Of a DNA stretch of 64,000 bases, positions 1-13,200 are shown one piece after another. Below the pieces are notes generated by a model. It saw only the letters and a program-made list of their open reading frames with translations. It searched no databases and was not told the DNA's origin. The first letter of the stretch is position 1, and each line of letters starts with the position of its first letter. The stretch spans positions 42,711,682 through 42,775,681 of the forward strand of contig NC_088300.1 in assembly GCF_032854445.1 (NCBI RefSeq). Direction: 5' to 3'. This DNA comes from Liolophura sinensis. Taxonomy: Eukaryota > Mollusca > Polyplacophora > Chitonida > Chitonidae. Both the position numbers and the translations under genes were made by a program.

Positions 1-116
1 TACATACGAGCTGTAGCATTACCGTTTTGCTGTGATGTGGTGATATTATGTGAGGTTTGTATACATGTCAACACAATGAGCCTAGCTTTCATTGTATGAT
101 ATCGCTATTCATACAC

Positions 117-168
117 TGATAATTCATAGACTGATAATTCATAGACTGATAATTCACAGACTGATAAT
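117..168. repeat. Short tandem repeat, 15-base unit, about 4 copies
   Basis: The unit actgataattcatag is repeated head to tail with small changes. No coding or structural role is visible. Confidence 0.8.
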
Positions 169-232
169 GTGTCGTAGTCAGGATAAATTATATTTTGGCA
201 TAAATGCCGAATGGCGTCACTCCTTATAAGAA

Positions 233-448
233 CACTGAAAAAATTAGCAGAAAGTCTGTTGTGAAGCTAGAGTGTATTCTGATATTGCAACAGATTATTT
301 TGTTACAACACACACATTGTGTTAATTCAACATAAAGATTCTATGAGACTAACAGGATATTGTGTTGAATATGACACAGTATTAAGTTATAATAACAGAA
401 TATAAATTTATTCTAGCATTAGACATTAACAGATTATGTTTTTGAGTG
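233..448 (+). mobile_element. MITE-like element, copy 1 (diverged)
   Basis: The right end, ttaacagattatgtttttgagtg, matches the right end of the better preserved copy at 7556-7790. The left end begins cactgaaaaaattag and is a weak inverted counterpart. The interior shares blocks with the other copies: cagattatt, gtgttaattcaacata and taacaggat. It is non-autonomous, with no ORF. Boundaries are approximate and no target duplication is convincing. Confidence 0.55.
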
Positions 449-559
449 AATGAAGGTCGACTAAGAGGATACTTCATCGTTCCATATTGACACAGATGTA
501 TATAAAATATAATTCACTGTTTGTCAGTTTTGCCTTTTTTTTATCCATTTTAACCGTTG

Positions 560-962
560 TCTCCAGGTCCTTTGTATAGGCAGCTTCAACGTCTGCGGCC
601 CAGTCATGAGCGCCCATATCCCAATTAGCAAAAAAGTGGCATGCACCTGTACGTAAGATCTTATAGTTAATCAGTATCTCGATGATGTTCTGTCATGCCC
701 AAGGATCCCAGTAGCGTGCAAAGAAATGCCAAGAAGTTTTGAACCCGCTGAAATTTTCACAACATGGCTGTGGTCTTGGATGTGTACACACGTTGCCACC
801 CTATATCCACCAAAATAGGGGACTGTTCTACGTAAACTACAATGACTAATTCTGCATTGTTATTAGCTCTCTTCATGCATGCAAAGAACAAGTTTTTGTA
901 AACAGGCATTTGTTCAATGGGGTCGGTCAAACTGCCAACAACATATTCGATTTTTCTCCGCT
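560..962 (-). pseudogene. Unrecognised decayed coding-like stretch
   Basis: On the minus strand there are three protein-like segments in shifting frames. About 960-765 is open and contains the phrase VYKNLFFACMKRANNNAEL. About 758-690 contains LLGISLHATGILGHDRTSS. About 685-550 contains ACHFFANWDMGAHDWAAD. The composition looks like coding sequence, and the segments line up head to tail if two frameshifts are allowed. I do not recognise the family. It could be a dead gene, a transposon remnant, or exons whose introns I misplaced. A possible acceptor (ctaactag) precedes the first segment at about 962. Confidence 0.3.
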
Positions 963-2119
963 AGTTAGTCGATTTCTTTAAAATATTTACAAATGCTTTT
1001 ATTTCAGCCATGGAGCAGATAAGGCGCTTTTAGTCAACGACAGGAACTGAGCTCTTGCTTACTGTTAAAAGCCATCCCCGGACAAATGTCGTTTCGTCTG
1101 ATTGTGTTTAAAAATCTATATTTGACTGGGTGATTGGAAGTTAACTTCAGGTAGAGAGCTTGTTGATATTTATGTGCTTCATGATGTAAAGTGGGTCACG
1201 AAATAACCGGATCCGTATCACGAACCACGAGTTAATGAGAACGAAATATAATAATATGAAATAGGCACAGCCTGGGTACGAACGCATGACATCACTCAGA
1301 CCAAAGCTAACTGACACCAATTAAGTAAACAGTGTCCAGCTGGCTTTGTGCTATACATTACTGTGATTATGCGTGTACATGTAGAATTTCAAGGTCCTGG
1401 ACTGTCTATCGATACCATCTTTCTTCCCTGATAAGATGGGCCTTGAATTTTTCCACAGACCCACAACATATATACTATCTGTTTGTTTGTCAGCTCTTCA
1501 CTCAGGGTGAAAATTATGTTTGAGTTAAGATAAGGATGATACGAAAATATATTAAGACGTATTTTGATATTAAGAGTATCATATATGTAATATTTGTCAG
1601 AAATCTTTAAATTTCTGCTAAGTGTATTTTTCTTGCACTTACGATGTTTCCAATACTTTGTACTTATCTTGTGACACAGTGTTGTCAGTGCTTCCGTTTT
1701 CCAACATGCATGTACTGTGCCTAAACTCACCCAGACAAAGTCCCAGAACAAGTCTTATGTACACCTATCTCTCCAGGGCACCCTGTCAAAAGCTTCGGAA
1801 ATTTCTGATAATAACAACCATTTACAGTTGATTGTTTATCTTCAATTACACGAGTTAAGGCAATATATTTAAACCACAAGTATTGTACCTTATACGATCA
1901 TATTAGGAACGCTGTACCCTCTAAGTTACACCTGCATATAAGAATTGAAAGAGATCTCCGAGCTATTGTTTAGTGCTTAATTTAGGCGTATCTTAATTAA
2001 TGTCCGTATATATTGTGTATATTGTCTGTGTTGTAGGGATTATTTTAAGTCGGTTAATGTTCACTTGAGTTCAGACTGACAGAAATGTCACACTAGGAGA
2101 CCGTTAAAGATGGATTGAG

Positions 2120-2349
2120 GAAAACTGGTATGCTGGGGATAAACCACCGACATTTGGCAACTTACTGACAAATGTTTTATTCCCGCGTGTGATGTACAGA
2201 TATGCGCACCACATTGATGTCTTCAACAAAAACTTCAACTGTGTCGACCACTTATTGTCACAAAGGTTCATGCGGGAGGTCGGGATTGAACCTACACCTT
2301 GTCTATTCTAACGGCTGAAAGACAAGCGTCTTGATCATTCAGCCGTGAC
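2120..2349 (-). mobile_element. tRNA-derived SINE-like element, third type
   Basis: On the minus strand a tRNA-like head occupies about 2349-2270, with a B-box-like GGTTCAATCCC at 2292-2282. The body contains the plus-strand phrases gataaaccaccgacatttggcaa and acttactgacaaatgtt. Similar body sequence recurs at 41510-41660 and 61725-61805. The head cannot be folded into a convincing functional tRNA, so I read it as a retroposon. Confidence 0.45.
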
Positions 2350-3382
2350 ATACTGCCACTATGATTAGATGATTAATAACATACATGTATATAAATAGCT
2401 TCGGATATGATCATCAGTGGGAGATTTTTCATCTGCCGCAGACAATGCCAAATTCATTGTGAAACAAATCTCTGTATGCGTCTCGTTATAAAAGGAAACT
2501 ATGATCACATCTTAGTGACTGTTGTTTTTATTCTCACTTTTTAAAAATTGATTGAGATTGGGAGGGATTGCGTTTAATGGAATATAACCTGTAGGCCTAC
2601 TGCCTCAAATCCTGATCTATTTTTAGTCCACGCATGTGTTCATGAATATTTCTATTCGTAGATAAAAATATTTTTCTTAACTGAGAAAACACATTTTCCT
2701 TCCAATAATGAGAGAAAGAAAAACAAAACTGTATGCGGTCAGTAAAATACCAGAGCTTGCAGTTTATAGCTTTTCATTCAGTCTGACATCATTATGGGTA
2801 ATATTTTTTCTAAAATATAATTAACGTAATACTAGGTATCAAAAATCATTTATTCACCCATCTACACACCGAACATGAATATTTTATTAGATGGCAGATA
2901 ATTTTCTTTGTTATTGAAATCTACATGAACATAATATTTCAGTAACATGATATTTATCTTTATAACTGTGGCCCTAAACACAAAGCATCTGCCTTCTCTG
3001 TGATTACCTAAACAAGAAATAACCTTTCCGGTCTGCAATATTGAAAGTTTCTAATTTTTTTTCTCAGTTTTAAACCTTTTGACTTGAAATAATGATTTGC
3101 TGCTCAAATGTGTTTTGGGATTGCAATACAGTCAATCACCATAGCCAACATTTGTTTTTGATTTCTGATGACCCGCTATACAAGACATACTATTGTCTTG
3201 CTGAATTAGCGTGTTAAGCGTTTTAATGTATGGCATTTCTAATTTGAAACCGAAACCGGCAATTTATTTAGTCCTACTTAAATTTTGCCTTTGACGTCAC
3301 CGTAACTCTTGTCTAATCACGTTGGCAAGTAGTCAAACAATATCATCACGTAACCATGGCAGTCATGAAAAGTACCACAAGC

Positions 3383-3383
<1 letters not shown>

Positions 3384-3447
<64 letters not shown>

Positions 3448-3454
3448 TATATAT
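3384..3454. repeat. (TA)n microsatellite
   Basis: About 55 bases of pure TA are followed by a short CA stretch and more TA. Confidence 0.97.
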
Positions 3455-4516
3455 GCCACTGGCAACACGCAAATGAGGATGGGGTGTTCAGCTCTGGTGA
3501 AATTCTGTTTTGGCCTGCATTTCAGTTCACATTAATTTTTCATCAAGGACACCCTGTGTCATTGCAGTATAGCAGTCAGTCGCCTGTAAACAGAAAGACA
3601 GTTCGTGTTCTATTTTCAGAATTGATTACGATCATCCCAAAGAACAAAAAGCAGTGTGGCACCTAACTGTGGCACAAATATGCAGGGTCTGTGAGAGTGT
3701 ATTACCGAGATATAGCCAGCATGTAATTAGCTACAGGAATCAGAGAAATGGTCCTCGTGCCCACCTATAATTAGCAGTTATCAGTAATAATGATAATTAT
3801 TTAGAATGACGTTGTGCGTCCTTTGAATAAAGAGAACGCATGTATATCAAGTGTGAATAGAAGCAAAGACTGATGGAGAGATTTTGTTTTTTCTGACGTA
3901 ACTTTTTGTCTCATCTCCGTCACGCCTGTGGCTTTGACACTATTCAAGCTTTCTGTACAAAATTTGCTAGTGGTGATAAAGATGGACAGCAAACGTAGAG
4001 AGAGAGAGAGACAACTGCAGTTTGACACTTCCACAGGCTATCCATGGTATGCTCACACTTCTAACAGCACGGACGGTTTATAAACAACTGTCAGATGAAG
4101 TGCCCAAGACAACATTCAGCCTACAGTTGACAAAAAAAAAATTAAAAAGAAAAAATAAAAAGAAAAAAATTACCATTCTAGTTTCAAAGGTCTCATTGTA
4201 TCTTACTGTGAGTAAAAGCATGGGTCGTACGGCAACATGCTCCTAATGTTGCAGGCTTTACACTCTGCATAATGACATATAGTGGGTGTGTTGATACAAG
4301 TGTTGTATACAACGTCATAAAGTTTAAAATACAAACTGCAAATGCAGTAAATCAACCGACCTGCCATAAACTAGTAAACACTGCCTTCTTATGCAAGTTA
4401 CCGCTCACATAGATCAAATACTTTGCGATACCATATTTTTTCATCGTAAGTGGGAGAGTAAGTGGTACTTGTTTTAATGTTGGGATCAATGTTACGTTTG
4501 TCAGCCTTGTGGAGAA

Positions 4517-4525
4517 TATATAAAG
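4517..4525 (+). promoter_or_regulatory. TATA box of the Kazal-like gene
   Basis: TATATAAAG lies 72 bases upstream of the start codon at 4597, which would place transcription start near 4547 with a short 5' UTR. Position and match to the metazoan TATA consensus support it; the start site itself is inferred. Confidence 0.65.
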
Positions 4526-4596
4526 CTGGCTAACTCTGATCAGCGTTACCTTTCACACTGTGTCAGTTTGTGAACGTCCATCTTACACATATAACC

Positions 4597-6121
4597 ATGA
4601 AGACCTGTATCGTCGCTCTTCTCCTTGTCGGTGCTCTCGGTAAGTATAGAGTATTCTCCTCAAGTCACGGTTCAATTCCGGCTTTTGTCAATCCTCACAA
4701 TTGCTTCAGTAATAAATGTTTGCTATTAACTCGCATAGGTTTTTCTATCTGTAATTTCTACTACACATTAACTAATGTTGTAGATAAATGTCTAATTACT
4801 GTTCTTTTTCTATTATTATACGCGTAAAATTCGTTAGGAGCGCTGTGAAGACTGATTTTGGTTTCAAAAGTCATCATTTTGAAAACCTTATTACATATTT
4901 TACTGCATCTTTTCTCAGCCCTGACGACAGCATCCTCATGTAATGAGAAAGCCTGTCCCCGCATATTTGACCCGGTCTGTGCCCAAAACGCCGATCAGAC
5001 CTGGACCGTTTTTAACAACCAGTGTGAGTTCGACAGCTGCAAGTAAGAATCTTTGTCTTTTTTAATTAAAACACATTTCTGTAAGCCTTTAGAGACCAGT
5101 TTGCTTCCCAATGCTCAGCATTTGCTATAAATAATCTGCTGATAGTCATTTCCCATTGACTAAAAATAATTTTAGCGAAACGAAAAATTGTTAATTCATG
5201 CCTCACACAACGTGATTTTATCGGACATTACCATATCACGTACTTAATGTTATCGCTTGTAAAATCGGCATCGATCGTGACTATGTATATGTATGTGTAT
5301 ACCTATTGATTTCATCGATCAATGAACCTAGCGCATGACAGTTCGGATGGAGCTGTGTTGGCTCACGATGAACACTTTTTAACTGAGAGAATCACGTCCA
5401 TTTAAGACAAGGGGAGATAACCATGCAATCCGAAAAGCCCATAGAGCGATTTCACACTCGTTTAGTCCTTACATCTGTAACAAAAGGTTACATTGCTTTT
5501 TTATGCAGGGAAGTGAATATCACAACCTTGCAAGATATGGAGTTGGATAGATATAGACCAATCTTCAGATCGAGCCTCTGACAGTTATAATTCAATTCAT
5601 TACATCGACACGATATACCAGCATTATTTCCGAAATGGCTTTAAGTCGTAATCATTCACTGATTAATTCAAACATCATAACTCTTCTTACGTAAGAGCTG
5701 TTCTTACAAAGATGAACACTTTGCGCCTTTAGTATGTTGCAGGAAATTTGATCAGCTGCATGTAGCAGAAAACTAAGACATAAGAAAAGTGTACAGTACA
5801 CACAGTCCCCCGAATCCTGCTCATTTACATTTTCAGTATAGCAATAGGTGTATAAATCAACAATGGAAGCACACCTGCGTGAGATAAACCGGAACAATAG
5901 CTAAATAACCATATTACTAGGAGAATTTTGGACATATTCGTCTGTAGTGGTTTCTGAGCTTTTAATGTCATATTGTTTGTCGTCCTTCTCGCTTGCTTGT
6001 TACTTTCTAATATTATATTAAGTTGCCCGTATGTTCGCTCTTCAGTGAGGTTACCCCATTCAGCGTGCACTGTCAACAGTATGTAAACGACCCGGCCGAC
6101 TGTTCCTGCCAGCCTGAATGA
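4597..6121 (+). CDS. Small secreted Kazal-like cysteine-rich protein
   Basis: This three-exon gene, 4597-4639, 4919-5042 and 6046-6121, joins into an 80-residue protein. All junctions are GT-AG, and phases 1 and 2 keep the frame. Exon 1 starts MKTCIVALLLVGAL, a typical signal peptide. Exon 2 carries a Kazal-like pattern with a CPRIFDPVC core and a conserved NNQC further on. Exon 3 adds C-Q-Q-Y and a terminal CSC, supplying the remaining cysteines and then TGA. Kazal modules are usually serine-protease inhibitors acting outside the cell; inhibition is inferred from the family. The usual glycine and aspartate after the second conserved Cys are replaced, so it may be an atypical or non-inhibitory member. 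A TATA box and AATAAA flank the gene. Exon 3 is too short for ORF finders and rests on splice phase and cysteine content. Confidence 0.75.
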
Positions 6122-6153
6122 AGACAATCACATTGATATTTCTTCTTACCGTT

Positions 6154-6159
6154 AATAAA
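6154..6159 (+). promoter_or_regulatory. Poly(A) signal AATAAA of the Kazal-like gene
   Basis: A perfect AATAAA lies 33 bases after the stop codon of the Kazal-like gene, consistent with a very short 3' UTR. Confidence 0.6.
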
Positions 6160-6251
6160 CAAAGTGACAGAGAAATTTACCTTGGCCTTCATATTTACCT
6201 TGGTCTTCATATTTACCTTGGGAAAAGCAGACAAGTTTTATAACCTAGCTG

Positions 6252-6390
6252 ATGCTAGCTTTCTCTCCGGTCGTAAGTGGGAAGGTCTGCCATCAATATG
6301 TGGATGGTCGTGGGTTTCCCCAGGGGTCTGCCCGCTTTCCTCTTACCATAGTGTAAACACCAATCAAATAAATAAATAAGTAAATAAATA
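6252..6390 (+). mobile_element. SINE family A fragment
   Basis: It matches the body of the family (ctttctctccggtcgtaagtgg, then gatggtcgtgggtttcccc) and ends in caatcaaataaataaataag. The tRNA head is missing, and part of the 3' region including the usual gtacggcg block is deleted. Confidence 0.85.
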
Positions 6391-7555
6391 TAACCTGACC
6401 TGTACTTGAACCTCGTCTGAATGACATTGTCCGAGGTGAAAAGGCCAGCTTTATAGAGGAATGTGTTTTAAAAGGTTTTAGTTTCGTCAACAACTAACGC
6501 TCAGTGGTTTAAAAAATGATGTACGAGAATTCCGACTTGCCAATTGGACTCCTCACGTGAGCTTCGGAATTGAAATGTAGACCAACAGACGTCTGAAAGT
6601 AGGTCATGTCGTGCTGTCAATCGGAGTTCACTGGCGTCACGTGCAGTTTGTTGTTGTTTTCCGATCTCAACTGTCCGCTGAGCACCAAGTAACTCTAGAT
6701 AACACGATGTTTGTATGCCTAGCCTTTGGGCCTTTGACTTGAGGAGAAGATGTATTTACTTATTTGATTGTTGTTGGTCGCATTACTTAAGAATTTTTCA
6801 CTTATACAATTGCTATCAATTTCATGGGTAGGGTACCCGGCGTAAACCACCTATCTGAAGAACTCTCTTCAACGTGACGCACAGATGTGCACATCGTATT
6901 GTGAGGACAGGTGATCTTCAGCGAACACAAACTGCCACTTGTGCGCCGTCGATCGCCAAGGGTCCACCACAGTCAACGAGATGGTTGGGAAGACAACACA
7001 GGTGATGAGTGTGTAACATATCAGTTACTGGCAGTATGATATTATCCGCCGTGGAATCTTATCCGCCGTGGAATCTTCTCACAGGAAAATCACTGAGATT
7101 GACGTTATCAGGGTTAAAGCATTCTGCACGCATCTTTGAAACCAATCCATAAAATAATTCCGAAATGTTATGCTAAATATGACAAGAGCCAAATTGGATT
7201 TGTAGGTCAAATAACAAGTGCATTAGTTATGCCTGGTATCACTTGAATCTTTGATGTAAAAGATGACTATGCAAAAACGGTAGTAACTATTACACCACGG
7301 AACGAATGGTTTCGGACTGACATAGAAACAGTGAGTGATTATGGCTTCACGTCACGTAGTATACTGACCATATCGCGAAGGGACTGGAACAGAACCATCC
7401 ATAAGACATCACAGGGCTTCTGCTTGCTCGCTCGGATTATCGCATATCTAAAACACATTGTAACCCGTAATCGACATATCGCTATAAGCTTAGGCTCGTC
7501 TAGTGCCATCTTTGGGAGATTTTCCGAACGTTTATGAAACGCATAAACCTATGTA

Positions 7556-7790
7556 CACTCAAAAATTAATCTGTTTAATTTAATATAAAGTCTATTTTTC
7601 TGAGTGATGTTAGAATGTCTATTCTGTTATTGCAGCAGATTATTCTATTAAACATAACACACATATTCTATTAATTCAACATAACCATTCAGTTAACAGG
7701 ATGTAATACATATTGTTATAAACAACCTATTTTAGCATAGCTCAGACAACAAATTTGCTGTTAAATTTAACAGATTCAGTTTTTTGAGTG
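7556..7790. mobile_element. MITE with terminal inverted repeats (best copy)
   Basis: The 235-base element begins cactcaaaaattaatctg and ends cagattcagttttttgagtg. These ends are inverted complements over about 28 bases with few mismatches. The interior is AT-rich with no ORF. Related copies are at 233-448 and, partial and inverted, at 56033-56148. TIR length and lack of coding sequence fit a non-autonomous DNA transposon; the superfamily is unclear because no clean target duplication is visible. Confidence 0.75.
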
Positions 7791-10137
7791 TTAGTACAAG
7801 TATATTGACTGCAGCCCGCACATCTATGAATCAATGTTATAGCATGCTGTACAACATGAGAAAACCATCAGAATAGAAATGAAAAACACAGCGTCCATTG
7901 TATTGGATACGCCCTCTGCGTCCGGAAGTCATCAATCAAATGGTTCAAACTTGCAATCACTGACCATATAACACGATTCTTCAAAACAAAGTGCTATTTG
8001 GGAAAACAGCATCGCCGTGTGAAACGTTATGGTTGTCACAACTGAAGCAGCAAGGTCGATTCTGCTTTAAGATAATGTTAAACATTAACAAAAACAACAA
8101 CAACCTGTTCCAGTTCCATCACTTTTACTTCTGAATAATTAAATAATTTTACTTTTTGTTTGTGGAATAAACACTTCATTGGCATGATATATTGTGGGAT
8201 TTACTGCGCTCATCCTCGTCGACACCTACCCTCAATATATACAACAATATATCAGGGCAAGAATTCGTTTATTTATATTCTAACATGTCACAGATTCTAC
8301 ACATTCTCTGGACATTAAAATATGGGGAAAAAACGATAATCCATGAAAACTGCTGCGTCACCCATGTCCCTAGGGCGCTGGGGGAAAACTCTGAACAAGG
8401 CTTCTCGTATTGCTGGAGCACGAGAGAAAAGAAAAAAACAAATAACGAACTACAAACTACAGAAGCTAGGTGGTTTTATTGTATTCGCTTTTTAATTTTA
8501 CGTCTTGTTAAGTGATAAATCCGTTCTGTGAATAAATAATTGACTAAGACAGATGATAACTGCCAGGTTATGCCTATCACCCCTACAATTGCCATCGAGT
8601 GCAACGTCCCTATGTTCACATTTAGTTCACATATTCAGGGTTCAAACTCGGCCGTAGACAGGGAATAATATATGTCACCTATTGTGTCATACTTTTGGAT
8701 CTAAAAGTAGGTGTTTAGCATTTCATTCGCCTTTTCACGCGCTGCATGTACACATCACAGTAATGTTAGTGAAGTTCATAAACATTTTATTCACACCTGA
8801 ACATAAATGTGTAGAACAAGTTGTATGACGACAATGGTGACATGCAATTACTAATATGGTCCATAAAACCCACCTTACAACCCAAACATTTAACTGCACT
8901 TAGTTCATTGGAATAAATCTAAAAATATAGGTAAAAGTTTTTTCCCGTGTTGTTTTCAATGTTTTTTCTCTTCCTTTAATTTTACGTGATCTTTTCCTTT
9001 TAGAATCAAAAGAAACCTGTTTTTCTGTTTTTGACATGTAAAGGGCAACTGACAATTGACAGGAACTATAGTTCAAGGCTGGTAAATGCAAGTGTAACAT
9101 GCTGTAAGGGCCAAATATTTAATTAACTGTTTAGGTTGTTGCAATCCGCGAACAAATTACATTCAGGCAGCATGAGTTAAAATGTACATGCAATTAACCT
9201 CCATCAAGCTTAAAGTAACTGTATACCATATATGCCAATCATTGTTAGTCAAACGCAGAAATGTGATCAGTGGCATTAAGACGGTCAATGGTGATTGACT
9301 TCCCGTCTAGGCTTGTCAGTTATGTGTTGTCCAAGAAGAAGGCCAAGTTTCCAATTACCATAGGCCTATATTTAAGATGTCTGGCAATCTGAAAACCAAT
9401 ATGTGGATTTCAATCAAGCATCTATCTTAAGTGGTGCCCTTTCTCGCCATAGATATACGTGTCACGTCGCCATGACCACCACAGTAAAGTGCACGTGGTG
9501 GGCGTATGTGACAATTCCAGAGCCATATTCTAACTTGTTTTATTAAATGCACTCGACTTTAGAGCTAAAATACGTGTATACATTTATAAAGAACTGCATA
9601 TGGCAATAGATTACTGCAGAGAGTTTATCCTACGAAGGATTTTACCAAGTGCAACCTACCAGTCATTAAATGTATTTTAAGAATGAATGTTAACTTAAAG
9701 TATATTGATTACCTTTTCTTGGAGGAGGAACCGACAGTGGACAATGGAGAAAACCAAACAGTTACTATGTTCTTTGTGCATAATTTATTCCTTGGGAATA
9801 GTTTTCTGGAAAGGTACAAGGCATCTGTCTTTTGATTTAATTTTAATTTTGTTTTGGTATATATCGATATACAACTAATAAAACCGTTGGTAGTTTTATT
9901 AAAACCGTTCAATCAATGACACACGGCGCATTTGATTTGTGCTTATTATTCCATATTGAAACCTCATATTTTGGGGGTAGACTCAACCATAAACTAAAGA
10001 CGGGAAGCCGTTAAGCAAAACTCTTATATACGTGTAGATTTACATTTTATACTCTGATTGCTATCCTGGGTGTCCAACTACCTCCAATCTAAGGTAACAT
10101 GAGCAGGATTTCGATATCAAGTATTCAAGGGAAGAGG

Positions 10138-10160
10138 ATATATATATATATATATATATG
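10138..10160. repeat. (TA)n microsatellite, short
   Basis: About 22 bases of uninterrupted TA. Confidence 0.95.
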
Positions 10161-10269
10161 ATGCGTTCTTTGATGCTGCGTTGCTCCATTATCCTTTGTT
10201 CAAACCCTTTTCAAACTTATACCCCTTGGATGACATGAATCGCTCCATAACCTCAATAACGATTTCCTG

Positions 10270-13200
10270 TTAATAATCAAGAATTAATTGTCTCTCAATT
10301 ATTGTCCAGAACGAGGCTCCCTGGGTGCTGACGGTCGGTGTGCTCGTTTCTGGAGAGTGTGAAAAGACCTTGCACGCACCGTCGTCATGGAAACTAAAGC
10401 TGACACAAGACTGGTCTCCTACACACTGTCGTGCGCACTCCATGGCAGTTCTCACTTGAACGGACCAATCAGGAGTTATTTGATAGATCAAACCTTGTGT
10501 GACTCTCAAGACACCTACTGTTCTGCTGGCTGCAAAACAACAAACACAGAAAATCAATGGTTTAATTTTAAAAAAATAACGCTAGTGTCAAAGGGGTTAT
10601 TATGGGCTGTTGGTAAAATGGATCCAGTGCAAAATACTTAAACACCCGCTTTAACGTGGCCGTTCTAAATTGCATCATTTGAATAGGCGATATTTTAACT
10701 TTTTAAGCCCTCAGACTGAATTCCTCACGTAGTTCTGAGCCACAATCATACTTAAAAAAACTTCCTCGCTTGGCGTTCAGCATTAGGGGAATAGTGCAAC
10801 GACTGGTTGACCCGTATCAATATAATGGTTCGGGAGGGGCTTCTTACTTGCCTTCGGTAAGTCGTCTCAGTGAAGCAACGCTAGATAATAGAGCGGTGGA
10901 AATCTGTCTGCATCAAGGAGGCACATTACACGTAGATGCACTCTAAGGAAGCCTTCGTCATCATATGACTGAAAAATTGTTAACTACGACGATAAACGCT
11001 AAGCACTCACTCATTCATTGAAAGACACGTTTTGCTAGCTTTACCTATTTTCTGTGGCCATAATATCTGTATGAAACACATTCTTCAACGGATGGCATAC
11101 AGAAACCGGATAGATACGGAATTTCTTTCACACCACGATGATTGTACATAGCACGTATACTGACTGCACTGTTTGCAAACATACAATAAGCTATTTTATA
11201 ATATAGCTATAGGTGTGGCTTAATGAATCCGATCGTACCATATGATCGTCCTGTACTTGAAGCGAGATTAGATCTCGGACAGCCTTATTTTTCGTATTCT
11301 ACGGTAGGAAAAGGAGTTAACTAAATGCTGAAGGCACTTAGGGCGCTGCTGCGTATCTGTACAGAAATGTTAACAGAGGAAGAAATTTCATTTGTTGGTT
11401 CTCAAATTCTAGTTTTGGTATTTCTACATGGTGGTTGTTTTTACAGGAGGCAATAGTCTTTGGAAAGGTTGAGCTATATAATATATAGGTCATTGTGAAG
11501 TGTTTTGTACACTATAGAGTGGTATTCGTCCATATGGTAAATCTGCTTTTCTTCACAACATGAATGAGTACAATAGCACTTTATAATGTACAAAACGCCC
11601 AATCAGTCAGATATCTTAAAAATCAAACCAAACTAGGAATTTAGACAATGTAGTCAGACAAACATGTGGGCAAGTGAATGGACACTCCCGACAATAAAAC
11701 CAGACAAAGAATTCAGACAGCTGGACAAGACATTCGGGCAATTCGGTGAGGCATTCAGGCAATAAATTCAGACTAGGAATTTAAACAATACAATCAATCA
11801 AGACATTCAGGCAATGAGTCAGTCTTACTAAAAATAAAGTCAGACTACGACTTAGGATAATAAAGTGGGACAAGACATTCGAGAATAACACCAGACTAAG
11901 AATTTAGGCAATGGAGTCGTTCGCGCTCAAGTAGGGCAATCAGTCAGCTAATCCGCCGATAAATTCAGACTAGAAATTCGGACAATACAGTCAGGAGAGG
12001 CATTCGGTAAGGCAATGAGGCATCCAGGTAATAAACCAGACTAGGAATTCTTGCAGGCAAGATATTCGGACAAGCCAGTGTTGAGAATACAATCAAATGA
12101 CGAGTTCAGACAAGACATGCTGAAAAGATGTTCTTTTTAGAAAATCACTCAACCATTTCGAGCGTAAGAAAATGAGTATAACAATCTGTGAGGCCTCACG
12201 AACTCATGAGCATACATCAATAAAATCATGTCAGCAAGTGAACACTATTTAATTAGGATTTAAGAAACTAGACTCAGCCAGAATGTAGACATGCTTGTGG
12301 CTTACCGGGTAAGCATGTGGCACTATCCGAGCAAGCTCGGTTTTCTTCGGTATCCCCTGGACAACTGGCGGATGTCCTGTTAACGGCTATCTCATGACAT
12401 ATCCGAATTCTTGTCTCTCTCATTCCCTCACTACAGTCACAGGCCGACCAAGCTCCCCATGGGGTCCATGCAACTAAGAAACAAGCACGGAGTGTGTGTT
12501 AATTACATTGTCGTACAACGAGCGCACTATACTTCAACAGTGAGTGCTTTATAGATGTAATAAGTTACTTGAATAAACCAGCTGCTAAGTTGTTTTGTTC
12601 TGTATTTTTCTTTCTTATTTGTTTGTTTTATTGAATAACAGTTATTTTGAGTATGTGTCATAAAGTGCCTTTCAGTGTTAAGTCTTTAAAGCGCGTTCTC
12701 TAGATATGCGGGAATGAGAAATTTGCCAATACATTAGTATGCAGTATTTGCATGCGCGCGAGTGGAATCCAAGGAAACGGAATTGTTTGTGTCTGTCAGC
12801 GTCTGTCCACCTTGACAACCGATGGTTATGCGTGCAATGGGCGCGGTCGGCCGTCAAGAAAGTCATTAGAGCCAGCAACCTGCTGGTGGTCGTGGGTTTT
12901 CGCCGGGCTCTGCCCGGTTTTCTCCCACCATAATGCTGGCCGCTGTTGTATCAGTGAAATATTCTTGAGTACGGCGTAAAACACCAATCAAATAAATAAA
13001 TACGTAAACTATCATAAATCGTTGACATTTAGGAATAAATTACTGCTTTAATTTCACAAAATAATATCGATAGTTCGTTTATCACCTGGACATGTCTTTC
13101 AAATTAACTGCCGGACAAGTCACAATAGACTGTTATAAATCGTTGACATTTAGGAATAAATTACTGCTTAAATTTCACAAAATAATACCGGTGGTTCGTT

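Larger units (their letters stand above)
449..4516. other. Intergenic DNA, repeats and no supported gene
   Basis: Apart from the coding-like fragment at 560-962, a SINE with a tRNA-like head near 2120-2349 and the (TA)n tract at 3384-3454, I see nothing here. Predicted ORFs are short, low in coding character and overlap each other on opposite strands. Confidence 0.5.
6160..10269. other. Intergenic DNA between the Kazal gene and lectin gene 1
   Basis: It contains a SINE fragment (6252-6390), a 19-base tandem duplication of atccgccgtggaatctt near 7037-7074, a MITE (7556-7790) and a short TA tract at 10138-10160. No ORF here has protein-family features that I recognise. Confidence 0.5.

Noticed and set aside
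4022..4246. Lys-rich short ORF upstream of the Kazal-like gene
   Set aside because: It is an A-rich low-complexity translation with no supporting signals.
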